This document shows, piece after piece, positions 16,467 to 24,723 of a DNA stretch of 63,714 bases (positions within the stretch are counted from its first letter, which is position 1; each line of letters starts with the position of its first letter). Both the position numbers and the translations under genes were made by a program. Where the stretch lies: IMG/VR virus record IMGVR_UViG_3300025096_000015, positions 1 to 63,714 of that record; one strand, written 5' to 3'. The notes beneath the pieces were generated by a model. It was given only the letters and a program-made list of their open reading frames with translations. It did not search any database and had not been told where the DNA came from. The DNA is from a virus.

Positions 16467-17256
16467 TACGGCTTTTCTTTACGAGTCTTTAATAAGAGAA
16501 TTAACAAAATCTATTATTAATAAAGATGATGAAAGAAAAGACAAGATTATTTCAGTCATTAAAGAGCACTTTAGTGAGGATACTCTTCTTTATCGTGAAT
16601 TAAAACTTTATGGCGCTTTAAACGAGACATATAGTCTGTCACCAAATATGGCAGAGAAATTAATTTTTGAAGTTAAAAAAGAACACTCTATTATTGATAA
16701 GAAGAAATTGTTCGTTGAGCAAACTAAGTTAATTAATAAAATTAATAAAGTGATATCAAAATCGATTTTTTCAAATTTCGTGCCAAACTATAAAGATTTG
16801 GCAACAATTTATCAAGTTTTTAATACTAGCTCAATTAAGAAGAAAGTTCTGCTCGAGCAAAACATATTTGGAAAATTAACTTATAGAAATAAAAGTGATG
16901 ACACAAATATGAAAACCATGGATACTTTGGTTTATAAGTCTTTTGTCAAGAGATTTAACGGCAAATATTCAGAAAAACTATTAGAAGAACAGAAGGAGCT
17001 TTTGAACAAATACATAACTTCCTTCTTGGATAATGGTATAGAACTAAAAGTTTATTTGAATGAGGAAATAGTTAGACTTAAAGAAAACGTTTCTGATGCT
17101 TTAAGTTTAAAAGAGATTAAAGAAGACTCAGATATGCTAATGAAAACGAAAGAAGTCATGAATATCCTTGAAAACTTTAAAAAAGAAAAAATTGATAAAG
17201 TTTTAATAAACAAAGTTTTGAAAATCCAAAATTTAGTAAAAGAGATTAAAAGTTAA
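16435..17256 (+). CDS. Head-region helical protein of unknown function
   Basis: This 273-residue protein is very rich in Lys, Ile and Leu and largely helical. It starts inside the portal gene at an ATG preceded by TTAAAGG. The opening TKLKHNKKRNTAFLYESLIR is basic. No motif is recognised. The 32-base overlap with portal and the position between portal and protease suggest a head-assembly protein. Confidence 0.55.
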   Translation: MTKLKHNKKRNTAFLYESLIRELTKSIINKDDERKDKIISVIKEHFSEDTLLYRELKLYGALNETYSLSPNMAEKLIFEVKKEHSIIDKKKLFVEQTKLINKINKVISKSIFSNFVPNYKDLATIYQVFNTSSIKKKVLLEQNIFGKLTYRNKSDDTNMKTMDTLVYKSFVKRFNGKYSEKLLEEQKELLNKYITSFLDNGIELKVYLNEEIVRLKENVSDALSLKEIKEDSDMLMKTKEVMNILENFKKEKIDKVLINKVLKIQNLVKEIKS

Positions 17257-17258
17257 TA

Positions 17259-17807
17259 ATGCCCATTACTATTAAAATAAACAAGTTAGGCCCTGATCAG
17301 GAACCTATACAAGAAACTATCAGTTTAAACGCCAGAAAAAGTCTAGATGGCAATATAATGATTTTCGATCACAAAGAAATAGATATTGTTGTTATGCCAA
17401 AGGCTCAAAAAGTCTTGGCACTAGCCAAAGACAATTTTTCAGATCAAGTATATGATGCTCAAGAAAGATTATTTTCTTTTCTAAGGAAACAAGGAATTGT
17501 AGAGATTGCAAATATCCAGGGCGGTAATGTTTATGGTTCACTAGAAGCCAAACTTGCTACACCGATTAATGAAAAGGTAAGTGCTGTAGAATCTGCATTA
17601 TATAATATATCGAAATATCTAAAAGAAGAAGAAGAATTTTATATGATGTATGAGTACGACGAAGAGGAAGAGATGGAACAATTAACAGATCCAAGCTCAG
17701 AGGACTCGACAGAACTAGGAGAAGTTCCACATGAAGAAAGAAAAGGATCTCTTATCCCTGGTTACATTCGCGGGCCATATGGCATGACATCATTTTATAG
17801 GTATTAA
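17259..17807 (+). CDS. Head-region protein of unknown function
   Basis: This 182-residue protein has an N-terminal alpha/beta part and an acidic stretch (EYDEEEEMEQLTD, about 130-142) before a conserved-looking end, GYIRGPYGMTSFYRY. It starts 3 bases after the previous gene. A Glu-rich tail is common on proteins of the phage prohead core, which fits the location, but the family is not recognised. Confidence 0.55.
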   Translation: MPITIKINKLGPDQEPIQETISLNARKSLDGNIMIFDHKEIDIVVMPKAQKVLALAKDNFSDQVYDAQERLFSFLRKQGIVEIANIQGGNVYGSLEAKLATPINEKVSAVESALYNISKYLKEEEEFYMMYEYDEEEEMEQLTDPSSEDSTELGEVPHEERKGSLIPGYIRGPYGMTSFYRY

Positions 17808-17808
17808 A

Positions 17809-18105
17809 GTGGGGTTATTGTACTTTATTCTTTGCGCCTATGGTTTAACGCAAATTTTGGTGTATGGTTCAGTATTCAACAAAATAAGGCCGGAACATCA
17901 TTTCTTTCATTGTCCCATGTGTGTGGGGTTTTGGGTTGGTGTATTTTTAGTTGGCGTAAACAGGTATACAGAACTATTTATATTTGATAATAATATTGTT
18001 AATTATTTTTTGCTGGGATGCTTAAGTTCTGGCACATCTTATATTTTATGCACATTATTTGGAGATAACGGAGTTAAATATGAACACAGATATTTGGACA
18101 GCTAA
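17809..18105 (+). CDS. Small membrane protein with HCPMCVGFW motif
   Basis: This 98-residue protein has three hydrophobic segments (GLLYFILCAYGLTQILV, FWVGVFLVGV, VNYFLLGCLSSGTSYIL) and the motif FFHCPMCVGFWVG at about 33-45. The motif resembles DUF1360-like small membrane proteins; that is a family-level resemblance only. It starts with GTG one base after the preceding stop, with TAGG upstream. A membrane protein in the middle of head genes is unexpected; it might anchor assembly at the membrane or block superinfection. Confidence 0.55.
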   Translation: MGLLYFILCAYGLTQILVYGSVFNKIRPEHHFFHCPMCVGFWVGVFLVGVNRYTELFIFDNNIVNYFLLGCLSSGTSYILCTLFGDNGVKYEHRYLDS

Positions 18106-18148
18106 GTGGAGATTGCAACCAGTGAGGCGTTGCTGTAAAGGATCGTGA
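18080..18148 (+). CDS. Possible 22-residue peptide
   Basis: An ATG at 18080, six bases after GGAG, opens a 22-codon frame (MNTDIWTAKWRLQPVRRCCK and two more residues). It ends 2 bases before the protease start, overlapping the membrane gene in front. It could be a real basic peptide or only a translational-coupling device. Too short to judge by composition. Confidence 0.25.
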   Translation: MNTDIWTAKWRLQPVRRCCKGS

Positions 18149-18150
18149 AT

Positions 18151-18762
18151 ATGTCAAAATTATTGCTAAGAGAGTACTATGAACTTTGTGAAGGTGGCGT
18201 TTGCCAAGACTTCTTAACTGAAGCTGAAAAGAAAATGGTTAAAGAAGGTCATGTGTTCCTTAGTGGTATTATGCAAAGAGCTGACACAAGAAATGGCAAT
18301 GGTCGTATTTATCCCGGCGCCATTCTTGAAAGAGAGATGAACAATTACTCAAAACTTGTAAAAGAAAGGCGAGCATTGGGCGAATTAGATCATCCAGATG
18401 ATTCAGTCATTAATTTAAAGAACGCTTCTCATCTTGTAACTGATATTTGGTGGGACCAAGGCGCCGTTATGGGGAAAATTCAAGTTCTTAATACTCCTTC
18501 TGGCCAAGTATTAAAAGAACTTGTAAACGCTGGAGTAAAACTTGGCATTTCTTCGAGAGGGATGGGCTCAGTTCACGAATCTGAAGGAAATACAATGGTT
18601 GAAGATGACTTTCAATTGATTTGCTTTGATATGGTTTCAGAACCTTCAACAACCGGTGCTTATATGACACCAAGACAGCTTCAAGAAAATATTGCAAAAG
18701 ATGTTTTCACAAAAGCTGATAGGATTAATAGAGTATTAAACAATATACTGAGGAAAACTTAG
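18151..18762 (+). CDS. gp21: Prohead protease (gp21-like, peptidase U9/S77 type)
   Basis: This 203-residue serine protease matures the prohead by cutting scaffold, core and capsid proteins. Visible catalytic-region motifs are GELDHPDD (His) and LGISSRGMGS (nucleophile Ser), with RNGNGRIYP in the N-terminal half. The ATG at 18151 has AAAGGA at 8 bases, better than the GTG at 18145. The gene is followed 2 bases later by a very large internal-protein candidate, which would be among its substrates. Confidence 0.88.
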   Translation: MSKLLLREYYELCEGGVCQDFLTEAEKKMVKEGHVFLSGIMQRADTRNGNGRIYPGAILEREMNNYSKLVKERRALGELDHPDDSVINLKNASHLVTDIWWDQGAVMGKIQVLNTPSGQVLKELVNAGVKLGISSRGMGSVHESEGNTMVEDDFQLICFDMVSEPSTTGAYMTPRQLQENIAKDVFTKADRINRVLNNILRKT

Positions 18763-18764
18763 AA

Positions 18765-21700
18765 ATGAAGAACGATAAGCCTGGAAGAGACCTGAAAGAA
18801 TCCATCAAAGAAGAAATCGAATCTTTTTTTGAGGAAAAAAGGGTTTTAGAAGAGGAAGCTAAAGAGCTTCAAGAAATGCTTGACGAATATGATGCCTTTA
18901 TTGTAGAAGTAGGACGAATGCAGAAGAATACGCTTGAGGAAGCTGAACTTCAAGAAATTTCTCCATCATTTTACGGAAAAAAGAAATGGGCTCAACTAGC
19001 TGATGAGCCTGACGAACCAGAAGCTGCCGGCAAAGCTGAGCCCGGCGCTATTACAAAAGCAGTAGGATGGGCAGGAGAAAAAATGGCGCAAAGAGCGGCT
19101 AAAAAGGCAGGAAAAGAAGCTGAAAAGCAAAGCGCCGCCCGCGAGAAGGCGAAAGCAAAGGCAGGCCCAGATTGTGGAGGCGCCCAACGTGAAGAAGAAT
19201 TAAAATTAGCCGCAGAAAAAGCTCGTAGCCTCTGGACTAAGTTTAAACATTTCATGTCTCGGAATATGGTGACCGGCGGCTCCTTGGAAAAAGGTGGTAA
19301 AATTATTGGTAGAGAGAAGATAGCATCTCAGGCTGGTGAACAGATGAGAAAAATTATGAAAAATACCACCAATGTAACATTTCAAGAGTTTGTCAAGCAA
19401 ATAGATAATTGTTACCCAGATTTTCCAAACATGCCAGACAATGACAACTTTATGGAAGCCATAGAAACTATAAGAATGTCTTATGACTCAGTTAAAGCTG
19501 CAGCCGCAAAATATAAACCGGGTGTACCACCAGATAAACAGCCGGAAGGATATTTGGATCCTCATAGCGCACAAATGGTTGTTCAATCTATGCGCAAATA
19601 TGTGGATCATGTACTTAATTATAAATTAGCAGACACATACAAGCACCTTAAAGAAAATATGGAATATTGCTCTGAAGAAGAAATATCGGAAGCTCAAGAG
19701 TTAATTGATAAAATCCTTCTTGAGGTGAGCGAGAAAGACGTTGCAGCAGCATATGGTACGGAAGGAGAAGAATGGGACACGGAAGACCCAGACGCAGAAA
19801 CAGAAGGTGAGGAAGAAGGCCCTCTTTCTGGTGAATATATGGCAAAAGGCGGTGTACAGAAAGGCCTAGAAAGTCATGTTTTGCCAACTGTTTTAGGTAT
19901 GTTAGGCGGCTCTTTCACTATGGGGCATTTTATTGCAGCTGCAGCTTTAAAGGATGCGGCGAAGTGGTTCCCATTAGATGCTGCAGATAGAGCTACGTTT
20001 GAAAATGATATTGAAATTGGTTTTGAAGAAGGAATAGGTCCAGAGCTTGCAGCATGGGAAGCCGATCCTGAAGGTTACATGCGCGCAATGGCTAAACGCG
20101 CCGGCACCGAGGATTGGCGAGATTTGGCCGGGAATATCGATAAAATTGTAAACGAAGACCCGCGCGTTAATTCTCCAGCTGATATTTTTAGAATGTGGGC
20201 GTCATCCGATCCTAGGCATAGCGAAAAAGATATTATTAACGCCATAATAGCACAAGAGACAAATTATGAATGGTCCAAACAGGGTGGCCATCCAAGTATT
20301 TGGAATCGAAGCGGAGCAATAACTGATAAAGACTATTTGAAACTGGCCGATACAGTAGCAGAAAAGCACGGCCTTGAGCCTGGAGCGGGAAGCGATCTTC
20401 TCGGTGCTGTTGTGGGTACCGGTAAGCCTTCAGGCTTCCCTGGCGGCATCAAAATGGAGTTTACGAACCCGAATGGAGATCTTCCCCCGGGCAGCGGCGG
20501 AGGCGCCACACGCGGCCCGTATGGGATGTATCCTTCACCTAACCAACCAAATTCTGCTGGTTTAAACCCGGGTTCCTCCGAATCAGTTAACCAGCTTTGG
20601 AAAGATTTCGACGCAGCTGCAGGAGCAAATGCTGATAAATTTGCCAATATGAGTCCTGAAGCTTATGAAGCTTATGCATCTAAAAAACAATCTGTAAATG
20701 CAATTCAAGGATTATTGAGTTTGCCCAATGGAACTTTGATTGCTCTAGCAACAAAAACAATAGTACCGATAATAGTTTTGGTAGCTACTAGAAGGTTTGT
20801 TGTCCAGGCCGGCGGAAAAGCGGTTGCCATGGCAGGCCTAGGAGTTAACCCACTGCTTATGTATGCCGGCATCGCAGGTATCGCTTCAGGCCTCGGCGTC
20901 GCAGCCGCTCGAGCAAAGGGTCGAAAATCATCTAGAGCGAAACAACTCATGGATTTCCAAGCTTACCTAAAAGATATTCCTGTTCCGGAGGGTCTCGAGG
21001 TAGAACTTTGTCCAGATGGAATAACAGTGAAAGATGTGGAAAAGTGGCCAGAGACAAACGGTTGCCCACCAGAAGACATTAAAGATCCAGGTACTATAAT
21101 GCAACCCACAATAATAAGTCTTGATAATGATAGGGTGAAATATTGGCATAGTACTGCGAAACAATCAGGTGCGATTGCGAAGCACGCGATGAAATTCAAA
21201 AGAATACAAGATCAGGTAATTATCGGGAGGACCTCTAAAGAAACATCGGACGCGCTCGACCGCGCTCTTGGGGGCTCTAAGGGATCTCCCGGTATCGAAG
21301 AACAGGAGTTTCGAGGACCGGTCCAAACGACCGCGCTTCCAAAAGCAGCCAAAGGAGGCAAAGGATCCGGGCGGAAAAACACCGGCCTTCCGGGCGGAAA
21401 GCACAAAAGTTACGACGCCATCGTAAAAGCCGCTCAATATGGCGAACGCCGCGTCCTACCATTTTTTGTAATCGATGCCAGTATTTATGGCGATGTAGCG
21501 GAAGTTTTTGCCACTAATGCGCCCAAGCTAAAGAAGGTTGGCGAAAATGAAAGTCTTGTGAAAAAAATTGCCACAGTGTTGTTGGGGACTATGGTCAAAA
21601 ACAAGAAAAAAGTTACAGCCGAAGAAACTTTGAAAGTCATTGCAGCAGTATATAAAGGTGAACTTGGCGACGCGGCCACATCTCCTGCCGCTCTAGAACT

Positions 21701-21932
21701 TTTTAAAGAAATAGCTATTAAGTTTCAAGCTATCGGTGTAGTTGAAAGTGATGAATTTCCCGAGACGAAGCCACCACCAGTTCCAGCAGGAGCTGGCGGC
21801 GAGGCTCCGCTTTCTCCTGAAAAGAAGCCAGGTGCAACTCCTGCAGGGGATCCAAAACAATTAGAGCTTCCACTTCAAGAGTCCAAAACATTTGATCGCT
21901 GGAAAAAGATGGCTGGAATTTTAAAAGGTTAA
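18765..21932 (+). CDS. Large prohead core / internal virion protein
   Basis: The 1055-residue protein is unrecognised. Its N-terminus is strongly charged and helical (LKESIKEEIESFFEEKR). Ala/Lys/Glu-rich low-complexity follows, with a hydrophobic block near residues 655-715 (LIALATKTIVPIIVLVATRR, VNPLLMYAGIAGIASGLGVA). The C-terminus reads FDRWKKMAGILKG, almost the same as the end of the scaffold. Lying between protease and core genes, it is probably packed in the prohead and perhaps ejected with DNA; the hydrophobic helices could then act at the host membrane. The 21200-21450 part is distinctly GC-rich. Confidence 0.5.
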   Translation: MKNDKPGRDLKESIKEEIESFFEEKRVLEEEAKELQEMLDEYDAFIVEVGRMQKNTLEEAELQEISPSFYGKKKWAQLADEPDEPEAAGKAEPGAITKAVGWAGEKMAQRAAKKAGKEAEKQSAAREKAKAKAGPDCGGAQREEELKLAAEKARSLWTKFKHFMSRNMVTGGSLEKGGKIIGREKIASQAGEQMRKIMKNTTNVTFQEFVKQIDNCYPDFPNMPDNDNFMEAIETIRMSYDSVKAAAAKYKPGVPPDKQPEGYLDPHSAQMVVQSMRKYVDHVLNYKLADTYKHLKENMEYCSEEEISEAQELIDKILLEVSEKDVAAAYGTEGEEWDTEDPDAETEGEEEGPLSGEYMAKGGVQKGLESHVLPTVLGMLGGSFTMGHFIAAAALKDAAKWFPLDAADRATFENDIEIGFEEGIGPELAAWEADPEGYMRAMAKRAGTEDWRDLAGNIDKIVNEDPRVNSPADIFRMWASSDPRHSEKDIINAIIAQETNYEWSKQGGHPSIWNRSGAITDKDYLKLADTVAEKHGLEPGAGSDLLGAVVGTGKPSGFPGGIKMEFTNPNGDLPPGSGGGATRGPYGMYPSPNQPNSAGLNPGSSESVNQLWKDFDAAAGANADKFANMSPEAYEAYASKKQSVNAIQGLLSLPNGTLIALATKTIVPIIVLVATRRFVVQAGGKAVAMAGLGVNPLLMYAGIAGIASGLGVAAARAKGRKSSRAKQLMDFQAYLKDIPVPEGLEVELCPDGITVKDVEKWPETNGCPPEDIKDPGTIMQPTIISLDNDRVKYWHSTAKQSGAIAKHAMKFKRIQDQVIIGRTSKETSDALDRALGGSKGSPGIEEQEFRGPVQTTALPKAAKGGKGSGRKNTGLPGGKHKSYDAIVKAAQYGERRVLPFFVIDASIYGDVAEVFATNAPKLKKVGENESLVKKIATVLLGTMVKNKKKVTAEETLKVIAAVYKGELGDAATSPAALELFKEIAIKFQAIGVVESDEFPETKPPPVPAGAGGEAPLSPEKKPGATPAGDPKQLELPLQESKTFDRWKKMAGILKG

Positions 21933-21935
21933 GTA

Positions 21936-22370
21936 ATGAAAAAAACAGATCTTAAAAAAGTGCTAAAACCACTTATTAAAGAATGCGTAAAAGAAACTCT
22001 TTTCGAAGAAGGCATTTTATCTAGTGTCATCGCAGAAGTTGTAAAGGGACTTGGAACAACACAACAATTAGTTGTTGAGCAGGAACAAAATAACGAAGAT
22101 GAGATTAAAAAAATGCAGTTGCAAGAGAGACAAAAGAGATCTCAAAAGATAAATGAGACAAGAAAAAAGATGTTAGATGCCATTGGCAAAAGCTCTTATA
22201 ATGGAGTCGATTTGTTCGAAGGTACAGCTCCAATAGCAAGTGCCGGCAACCCAGGCGAGTCGACTTCGCCACAAGGTGCTCTTACTGGCGTCGACCCGGG
22301 AGATCCTGGAGTTGACATATCAGGTCTTATGAAAAATGCCGGTGTATGGAAAACACTAGCGAAAGGATAA
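21936..22370 (+). CDS. Prohead core-like small protein
   Basis: This 144-residue protein opens MKKTDLKKVLKPLIKECVKE, a helix of the LKxxIKEEL type, and has a Gln/Glu/Lys-rich coiled middle (KKMQLQERQKRSQKINETRK). It ends in a flexible Gly/Pro region and VWKTLAKG, a variant of the RWKxLAG ending on the scaffold and the large internal protein. It starts 3 bases after that large gene. It fills the place of the small core proteins of T4 (gp67/gp68), but homology cannot be claimed. Confidence 0.5.
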   Translation: MKKTDLKKVLKPLIKECVKETLFEEGILSSVIAEVVKGLGTTQQLVVEQEQNNEDEIKKMQLQERQKRSQKINETRKKMLDAIGKSSYNGVDLFEGTAPIASAGNPGESTSPQGALTGVDPGDPGVDISGLMKNAGVWKTLAKG

Positions 22371-22375
22371 GAAAA

Positions 22376-22588
22376 ATGAAATCAATCAATGTAGAAACAG
22401 TTGTTAGAAAAGGCGAAAATATCGAAAGAGCGATAAAAAGATTTACAAAAAAGGTGAAGAAAGAAACTATTATAGAAGATACTAGAGAAAGACAATATTA
22501 TGAAAAGCCATCTGAAATTAAAAGACGGCTCAAAAAGAGAAGAAAAGCTACTCTAGACAAGTTGAAAGCGAAACAAGAAACTAATTAG
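22376..22588 (+). CDS. rpsU: Ribosomal protein bS21 homologue
   Basis: This 70-residue basic protein aligns by eye with bacterial bS21. GENIERAIKRFTKKVKKETI matches the first helix region, DTRERQYYEKPSEIKRR matches the diagnostic RRREFYEKP motif, and a Lys/Arg-rich tail follows. Length is typical for the family. ATG 22376 has AAAGGA at 8 bases; a longer frame from 22346 has no binding site. bS21 is the loosely held small-subunit protein near the anti-Shine-Dalgarno site, and phage copies are known from marine phages. It could replace the host protein and bias initiation to phage mRNAs. Its location inside the head operon implies late expression. Confidence 0.85.
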   Translation: MKSINVETVVRKGENIERAIKRFTKKVKKETIIEDTRERQYYEKPSEIKRRLKKRRKATLDKLKAKQETN

Positions 22589-22615
22589 TAAAAGAACTGC
22601 GACTAGGAGAAAAAT

Positions 22616-23077
22616 ATGCCACATAATTATCAATCAGGGTTAGGAAATTCAGCTGCCTATATGGTTTCTGGTCAACCATTCATAACCGGGTCATCGGATG
22701 TTGGTAAGCATCAAGAAGTTAAAGTTGAGTTTCCAAGAGTGACAAACAACTTTACAATTGTCGCTTCCGGTTCAGGTGCCACCCCAAAAATAAGAGTACA
22801 TTTTAATTCTACTAGTTCTGCTGCAACAATTGGAAACCATGGGTTTGTTCACGGACCAGGTTCAGCAAATGTTATTAAGGCTCATCATTATATTCAATTA
22901 GATGGCGATGAAGAATCGATGAACTTTCCCGTTAAATGCAAAGAAGTTTACATTACTGCTTTAAACGATGGTTCTGGCTTCCAGTTGTTTGCATCGCTAA
23001 CCGGCATTGATGCTGGTTCAATGTATGATCTTACAGGATCTGGTCTAACAACTGATCTTGATAATGGAACAACTTAA
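22616..23077 (+). CDS. Virion protein, possible capsid decoration
   Basis: This 153-residue beta-rich protein begins MPHNYQSGLGNSAAYMVSG, a start that recurs in large marine phages on structural proteins. Strands such as TNNFTIVASGSGATPKIRVH and GFQLFASLTGIDAGSMYDLT suggest a jelly-roll or Ig-like fold. CTAGGAGA precedes the ATG. It sits between bS21 and a fibre gene and ahead of the scaffold and capsid, which favours a head decoration or head-fibre attachment protein. Confidence 0.5.
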   Translation: MPHNYQSGLGNSAAYMVSGQPFITGSSDVGKHQEVKVEFPRVTNNFTIVASGSGATPKIRVHFNSTSSAATIGNHGFVHGPGSANVIKAHHYIQLDGDEESMNFPVKCKEVYITALNDGSGFQLFASLTGIDAGSMYDLTGSGLTTDLDNGTT

Positions 23078-23097
23078 TTTAAGGAGAATGTGTTAAT

Positions 23098-24654
23098 ATG
23101 CCTAGTAATTTTGGTTCAAGTGGAGGATCATTCGAATCCAGTCCGGTCGATCAGCCAATCGATACTTCCGGAGTAGTCTCTGGTTCAGGCGGTCTTGAAA
23201 TCGCAGGAGCTGTTCACTTTAGTAATACTTTGGGTGTTAGCGGGTCTCTAACCGGTTCTACTATAACAACTACTGGCTCAATATATATACAAGATGGCGA
23301 TCTTAATATTAGAACTAATAGTACTACCGATTCACATGCTGCGGACATTAATTTCTATAAAAGTGGACATAATACTGACGGCGGACATACTGTAGTTGCA
23401 GCCGATGAACGTTTGGCAAATATCGCATTTCATGGTTCTGATGGAACAGATTTTGCAGAAGCTGCAAAAATTTATGTTGAAGTAGATGGAACACCTGGAA
23501 ATAATGATATGCCAGGACGGTTGGTTTTTGCGGTTACTGATGATGGCCAGCAGTATGTGGCCGAGGCTGCGAGAATCGACAAAACAGGCAGTTTTGTTAT
23601 TGGGCAAGAGTACGCTGCAGGGGCACTGGGTATTAATGTGTCTCCTTATTCAGGATCAAATTTTGGTGAAGGCCAAAAATATCCAACAATACATGCTAGT
23701 GGAGGTTTTGGAAGTCTTATTGTTTATGATCGTCAAATTAACGTTGGCAGCATGTTCGATGATCGTCAATACAATCCAAATTCAAATTATGCAGGATCGC
23801 AAACTGGCCATGTAAGTGAAATGGTCATTCGCCCCTCTGGCAGTACTAGATCCACTCTTGTTGGAGCAACAAACGAAACTCCGGTGGATCTAGCCCTTAT
23901 GGCACACACTAATAGTCTCGGATACCACGGCAACATTCAGTTTTATACGAGCCCGGGCTCAGATCTTCCTTTCGCCACTATGACTCACAACCTTGCCCAT
24001 GGGCAATCATGTCTCTTCTTAAGTCAATCTGCAGGATACAAACAAATTGTTTCTGGATCGGGAATGCATGGCGTTTCTTTGGATGTCAACGGAACGACCG
24101 TTCTGTCTGGAGGCTACGGCAGGGCTCTAGTAGCCAATGTCCTAGACGTCTACGCCGCTGCTAGTTTTTATAATTGGGGCGGCGCCGCTGGGAATAAAGG
24201 TATAGAAATAGCAGCTGGAAAAGGATCATCAATTTCGCAGGGTGATTGCAAATACATAGAGTTCTACAGTGGTTGGTTCGCCGCCCATGGAGGGATTCAG
24301 AACGGATCTACAGCTGCAAATCCTGAATTTTTTAATGGTTCAGATCGCAGAATTAAACGTGATATTGCGCCAACACAAGTTAATGGGTTAGAGATAATTA
24401 ATAACTTAGAGTTGATTGAGTTCAAGTGGGAGCCTAAATTCAGTACATATCAAGAAACAAACAAAATTGGTTTTCTTGCCCAAAATTGTGAAAACGTATA
24501 TCCAGAAATGGTTTCTGAAAATGAACATAAAGATTATGATTTTGATATAAAGAATGTGATGAAAGGAGAGCTTATACCAGTGTTGGTTAAAGCTATGCAA
24601 GAACAGCAAAAAATCATTGAAGATCTACAAGCAAGACTTGAGAAATTGGAATAA
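23098..24654 (+). CDS. Fibre protein with C-terminal S74 chaperone domain
   Basis: This 518-residue protein has a Gly/Ser/Thr-rich N-terminus and beta-rich shaft. Its C-terminal 105 residues read as a peptidase S74 intramolecular chaperone: NGSDRRIKRDIAPTQVNGLE (Ser-Asp dyad and Lys), KIGFLAQNCENVYPEMV and a final trimeric coiled coil (MQEQQKIIEDLQARLEKLE). The domain trimerises the fibre and cuts itself off. Cleavage is expected just before the SDRR serine, near residue 416. Taken with its place next to the scaffold, it may be a head fibre rather than a tail fibre. AAGGAG precedes the ATG. Confidence 0.75.
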   Translation: MPSNFGSSGGSFESSPVDQPIDTSGVVSGSGGLEIAGAVHFSNTLGVSGSLTGSTITTTGSIYIQDGDLNIRTNSTTDSHAADINFYKSGHNTDGGHTVVAADERLANIAFHGSDGTDFAEAAKIYVEVDGTPGNNDMPGRLVFAVTDDGQQYVAEAARIDKTGSFVIGQEYAAGALGINVSPYSGSNFGEGQKYPTIHASGGFGSLIVYDRQINVGSMFDDRQYNPNSNYAGSQTGHVSEMVIRPSGSTRSTLVGATNETPVDLALMAHTNSLGYHGNIQFYTSPGSDLPFATMTHNLAHGQSCLFLSQSAGYKQIVSGSGMHGVSLDVNGTTVLSGGYGRALVANVLDVYAAASFYNWGGAAGNKGIEIAAGKGSSISQGDCKYIEFYSGWFAAHGGIQNGSTAANPEFFNGSDRRIKRDIAPTQVNGLEIINNLELIEFKWEPKFSTYQETNKIGFLAQNCENVYPEMVSENEHKDYDFDIKNVMKGELIPVLVKAMQEQQKIIEDLQARLEKLE

Positions 24655-24685
24655 TAATATAAAATGTCATTTACTGTTAAAACAA

Positions 24686-24700
24686 ACTATTTATTTATGC
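24686..24700 (+). promoter_or_regulatory. Putative late promoter motif, copy 2
   Basis: ACTATTTATTTATGC lies 23 bases before the scaffold ATG, in a 69-base gap. It matches the motif before other virion genes over ACTATTTAT. Confidence 0.5.
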
Positions 24701-24723
24701 ATATTTCCCTAGGAGTAAACTAA

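Noticed and set aside
17967-17990. ACTATTTATA-like sequence inside the membrane protein gene
   Set aside because: It matches the late motif but lies inside coding sequence with no virion gene start nearby; treated as chance.
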